Below are positions 5,376 through 6,422 of a DNA stretch of 6,422 nucleotides, piece after piece (the first letter of the stretch is position 1; every line of letters begins with the position of its first letter). The position numbers and the translations under genes were made by a program. The notes under the pieces were generated by a model that saw only the letters and a list, made by a program, of their open reading frames with translations, did no database searches and was not told the origin of the DNA. The DNA is from Desulfobulbaceae bacterium (GTDB lineage: Bacteria; Desulfobacterota; Desulfobulbia; Desulfobulbales; UBA5123). The DNA is taken from NCBI GenBank assembly GCA_029865195.1, contig JAOUHH010000169.1:1-6422 (forward strand), read 5' to 3'.

Positions 5376-6422
5376 CTACCACTCTTCGCCGCCGTTGGAG
5401 GTTGTTGTATGTCCGGAGCCGCCGGTGCAGCCGCTGCTTGTGGTGCAATTGACGGCATTGTAGCCGGCGCCAGACGCCGCCTTGATGAATTCTTTCACGT
5501 AGGGGACATTGGTGCCGCCGGTGTTGAGTCCGGCGCCATCAGAGGTATAGCGGGCCGGCATGGTGTAGGTGTCGCTGTTGTCGGCGGCGATCAGGCGAGA
5601 GACCCTTCCCCCATGCGGAATCCGGATGTGGCAGTCGACACATTTAGTGGTCGTATGGTTTGTCCTGCTATGGGCGGAGTTGATGCTTGAACTTTTGGTG
5701 TTCGGATGGCAATTCCGGCAGAACAGGCCTTCCTCGGTGCCGAGGTCGCTCTCCATTGTGTCCAGTGTTCTGTATACCGTTGTATCGTTGCGGCCATTCT
5801 TGCTTTTAAGGGTATACGGCCAGGCCTTGTTGGTGCCGGCGAGTATCCACTTTGTCGCCGAACCGTGCGGACCGGCTATGGTTGAGTCACTCTCGTGGCA
5901 GTCGGTACAGTACATGGTCTGGGTGCCGGCGTTGGCGGCCCATGGGGTGCTCAGTTGGGTGGCGGTCAGTTTGCTGGAACCGGAGCCGGTGAGGGCGGAA
6001 ACGACTGGATGATGCGACTTGTTGAGCGGGTTGAACTCCATGCCGACGTCGGTCCAGGCGTATGAGGCGGGGGGGGTGGTGCCCCAGCTTTCAACATTGA
6101 GATTGGCCCGGGTGTGGCACTTGAAGCAGATCTGGTATTCCTTGTCGACGGCCTGGATGGCGCTGTAGGAGCCATATTCGATGGTGTTGTTGCCCCAATT
6201 GGGATCGATGCCGGTGTAGGTTGGGACGATGCCGGTGGCCTTGTACAGCGGGCTTGAGTTGGTCACGATCGCGTTGCCACCCACGATGCCCTTGGTGTGC
6301 TTGGTGTGCCCGGCGGCATGGGGGTTGTGGCAGTCGGTGCATTCGACATGCTTGGCGGCGGCGATATCGGCAAGGGTCTCGGTGGGGCGGTGGGCCGTTT
6401 CGGAGAGGGTCAAGGTGTGCCG
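5376..6422 (-). CDS. multihaem c-type cytochrome, C-terminal part (runs off the right edge)
   Basis: 348 C-terminal residues are visible, ending in NGGEEW and a TAG. The gene is open to the right edge; the first in-frame start-like codon (TTG at 6413) is not believable as a start. Five CXXCH haem sites are present, at 6327-6341 (CTDCH), 6114-6128 (CFKCH), 5895-5909 (CTDCH), 5706-5720 (CRNCH) and 5628-5642 (CVDCH). Likely distal ligands include the KSHHPV, GPHGS, AHS, NH and IPHGG histidines. CTDCHNPH and the EYQICFKCH segment match the doubled-CXXCH cytochromes abundant in Geobacter-like bacteria. Spacing of about 70 residues between some sites suggests an extended chain. No membrane anchor is seen at this end, so the protein is periplasmic or exported. 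After the last haem site comes a C-X5-C-X5-H segment (CTTSSGCTGGSGH). It lies upstream of resB-ccsA and is a probable client. Electron carrier, perhaps for extracellular or metal reduction (inference). Confidence 0.9.
   Translation of the reverse strand, partial: RHTLTLSETAHRPTETLADIAAAKHVECTDCHNPHAAGHTKHTKGIVGGNAIVTNSSPLYKATGIVPTYTGIDPNWGNNTIEYGSYSAIQAVDKEYQICFKCHTRANLNVESWGTTPPASYAWTDVGMEFNPLNKSHHPVVSALTGSGSSKLTATQLSTPWAANAGTQTMYCTDCHESDSTIAGPHGSATKWILAGTNKAWPYTLKSKNGRNDTTVYRTLDTMESDLGTEEGLFCRNCHPNTKSSSINSAHSRTNHTTTKCVDCHIRIPHGGRVSRLIAADNSDTYTMPARYTSDGAGLNTGGTNVPYVKEFIKAASGAGYNAVNCTTSSGCTGGSGHTTTSNGGEEW

Noticed and set aside
6411..6413. TTG as the start of the cytochrome gene
   Set aside because: There is no signal peptide after it and the frame stays open to the window edge, so the gene simply continues outside.

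Overview
All eight genes I can support lie on the minus strand, so transcription runs from the right end of the window to the left. The codon use is GC-rich, and two things suggest an anaerobic, electron-transferring bacterium of the Desulfuromonadales/Desulfobacterota type (Geobacter-like): a periplasmic or extracellular multihaem c-type cytochrome, and unfused System II cytochrome c biogenesis genes (ResB plus CcsA/ResC). This placement comes from gene content only; nothing in the window identifies a genus.

Right part (about 6422 to 3120): the C-terminal part of a multihaem cytochrome c with five visible CXXCH sites, then an 85-bp gap holding a small perfect hairpin, then resB and ccsA, which together form the haem export and ligation machine that attaches haem to apocytochromes outside the cytoplasmic membrane. 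The cytochrome is probably a client of this machine (inference).

Middle part (3123 to 2114): a 177-aa lipoprotein with an NTF2-like look and a 158-aa membrane methyltransferase of the isoprenylcysteine/phospholipid methyltransferase type. Both are coupled to ccsA by overlapping stop and start codons. Neither is a standard System II component.

Left part (2053 to 1): after a 60-bp gap come a LuxE-family acyl-activating enzyme, a 66-aa CxC protein, a 119-aa three-helix membrane protein and the first 87 codons of a BchE-like cobalamin-binding radical SAM protein that runs off the left edge. Each junction in this block is a 4-bp ATGA overlap. I do not recognise this four-gene set as a named pathway. 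It is the best candidate here for an undescribed system, perhaps the modification of an acyl or tetrapyrrole-like membrane substrate.

There are two tightly coupled blocks, resB-ccsA-lipoprotein-methyltransferase and luxE-small protein-membrane protein-radical SAM. I see no convincing terminator between them, so they may form one long transcript. Two A8 tracts, each placed as A|AAA|AAA in the reading frame, are possible frameshift or slippage sites. I found no tRNA, rRNA, CRISPR array, insertion sequence or convincing plus-strand gene.
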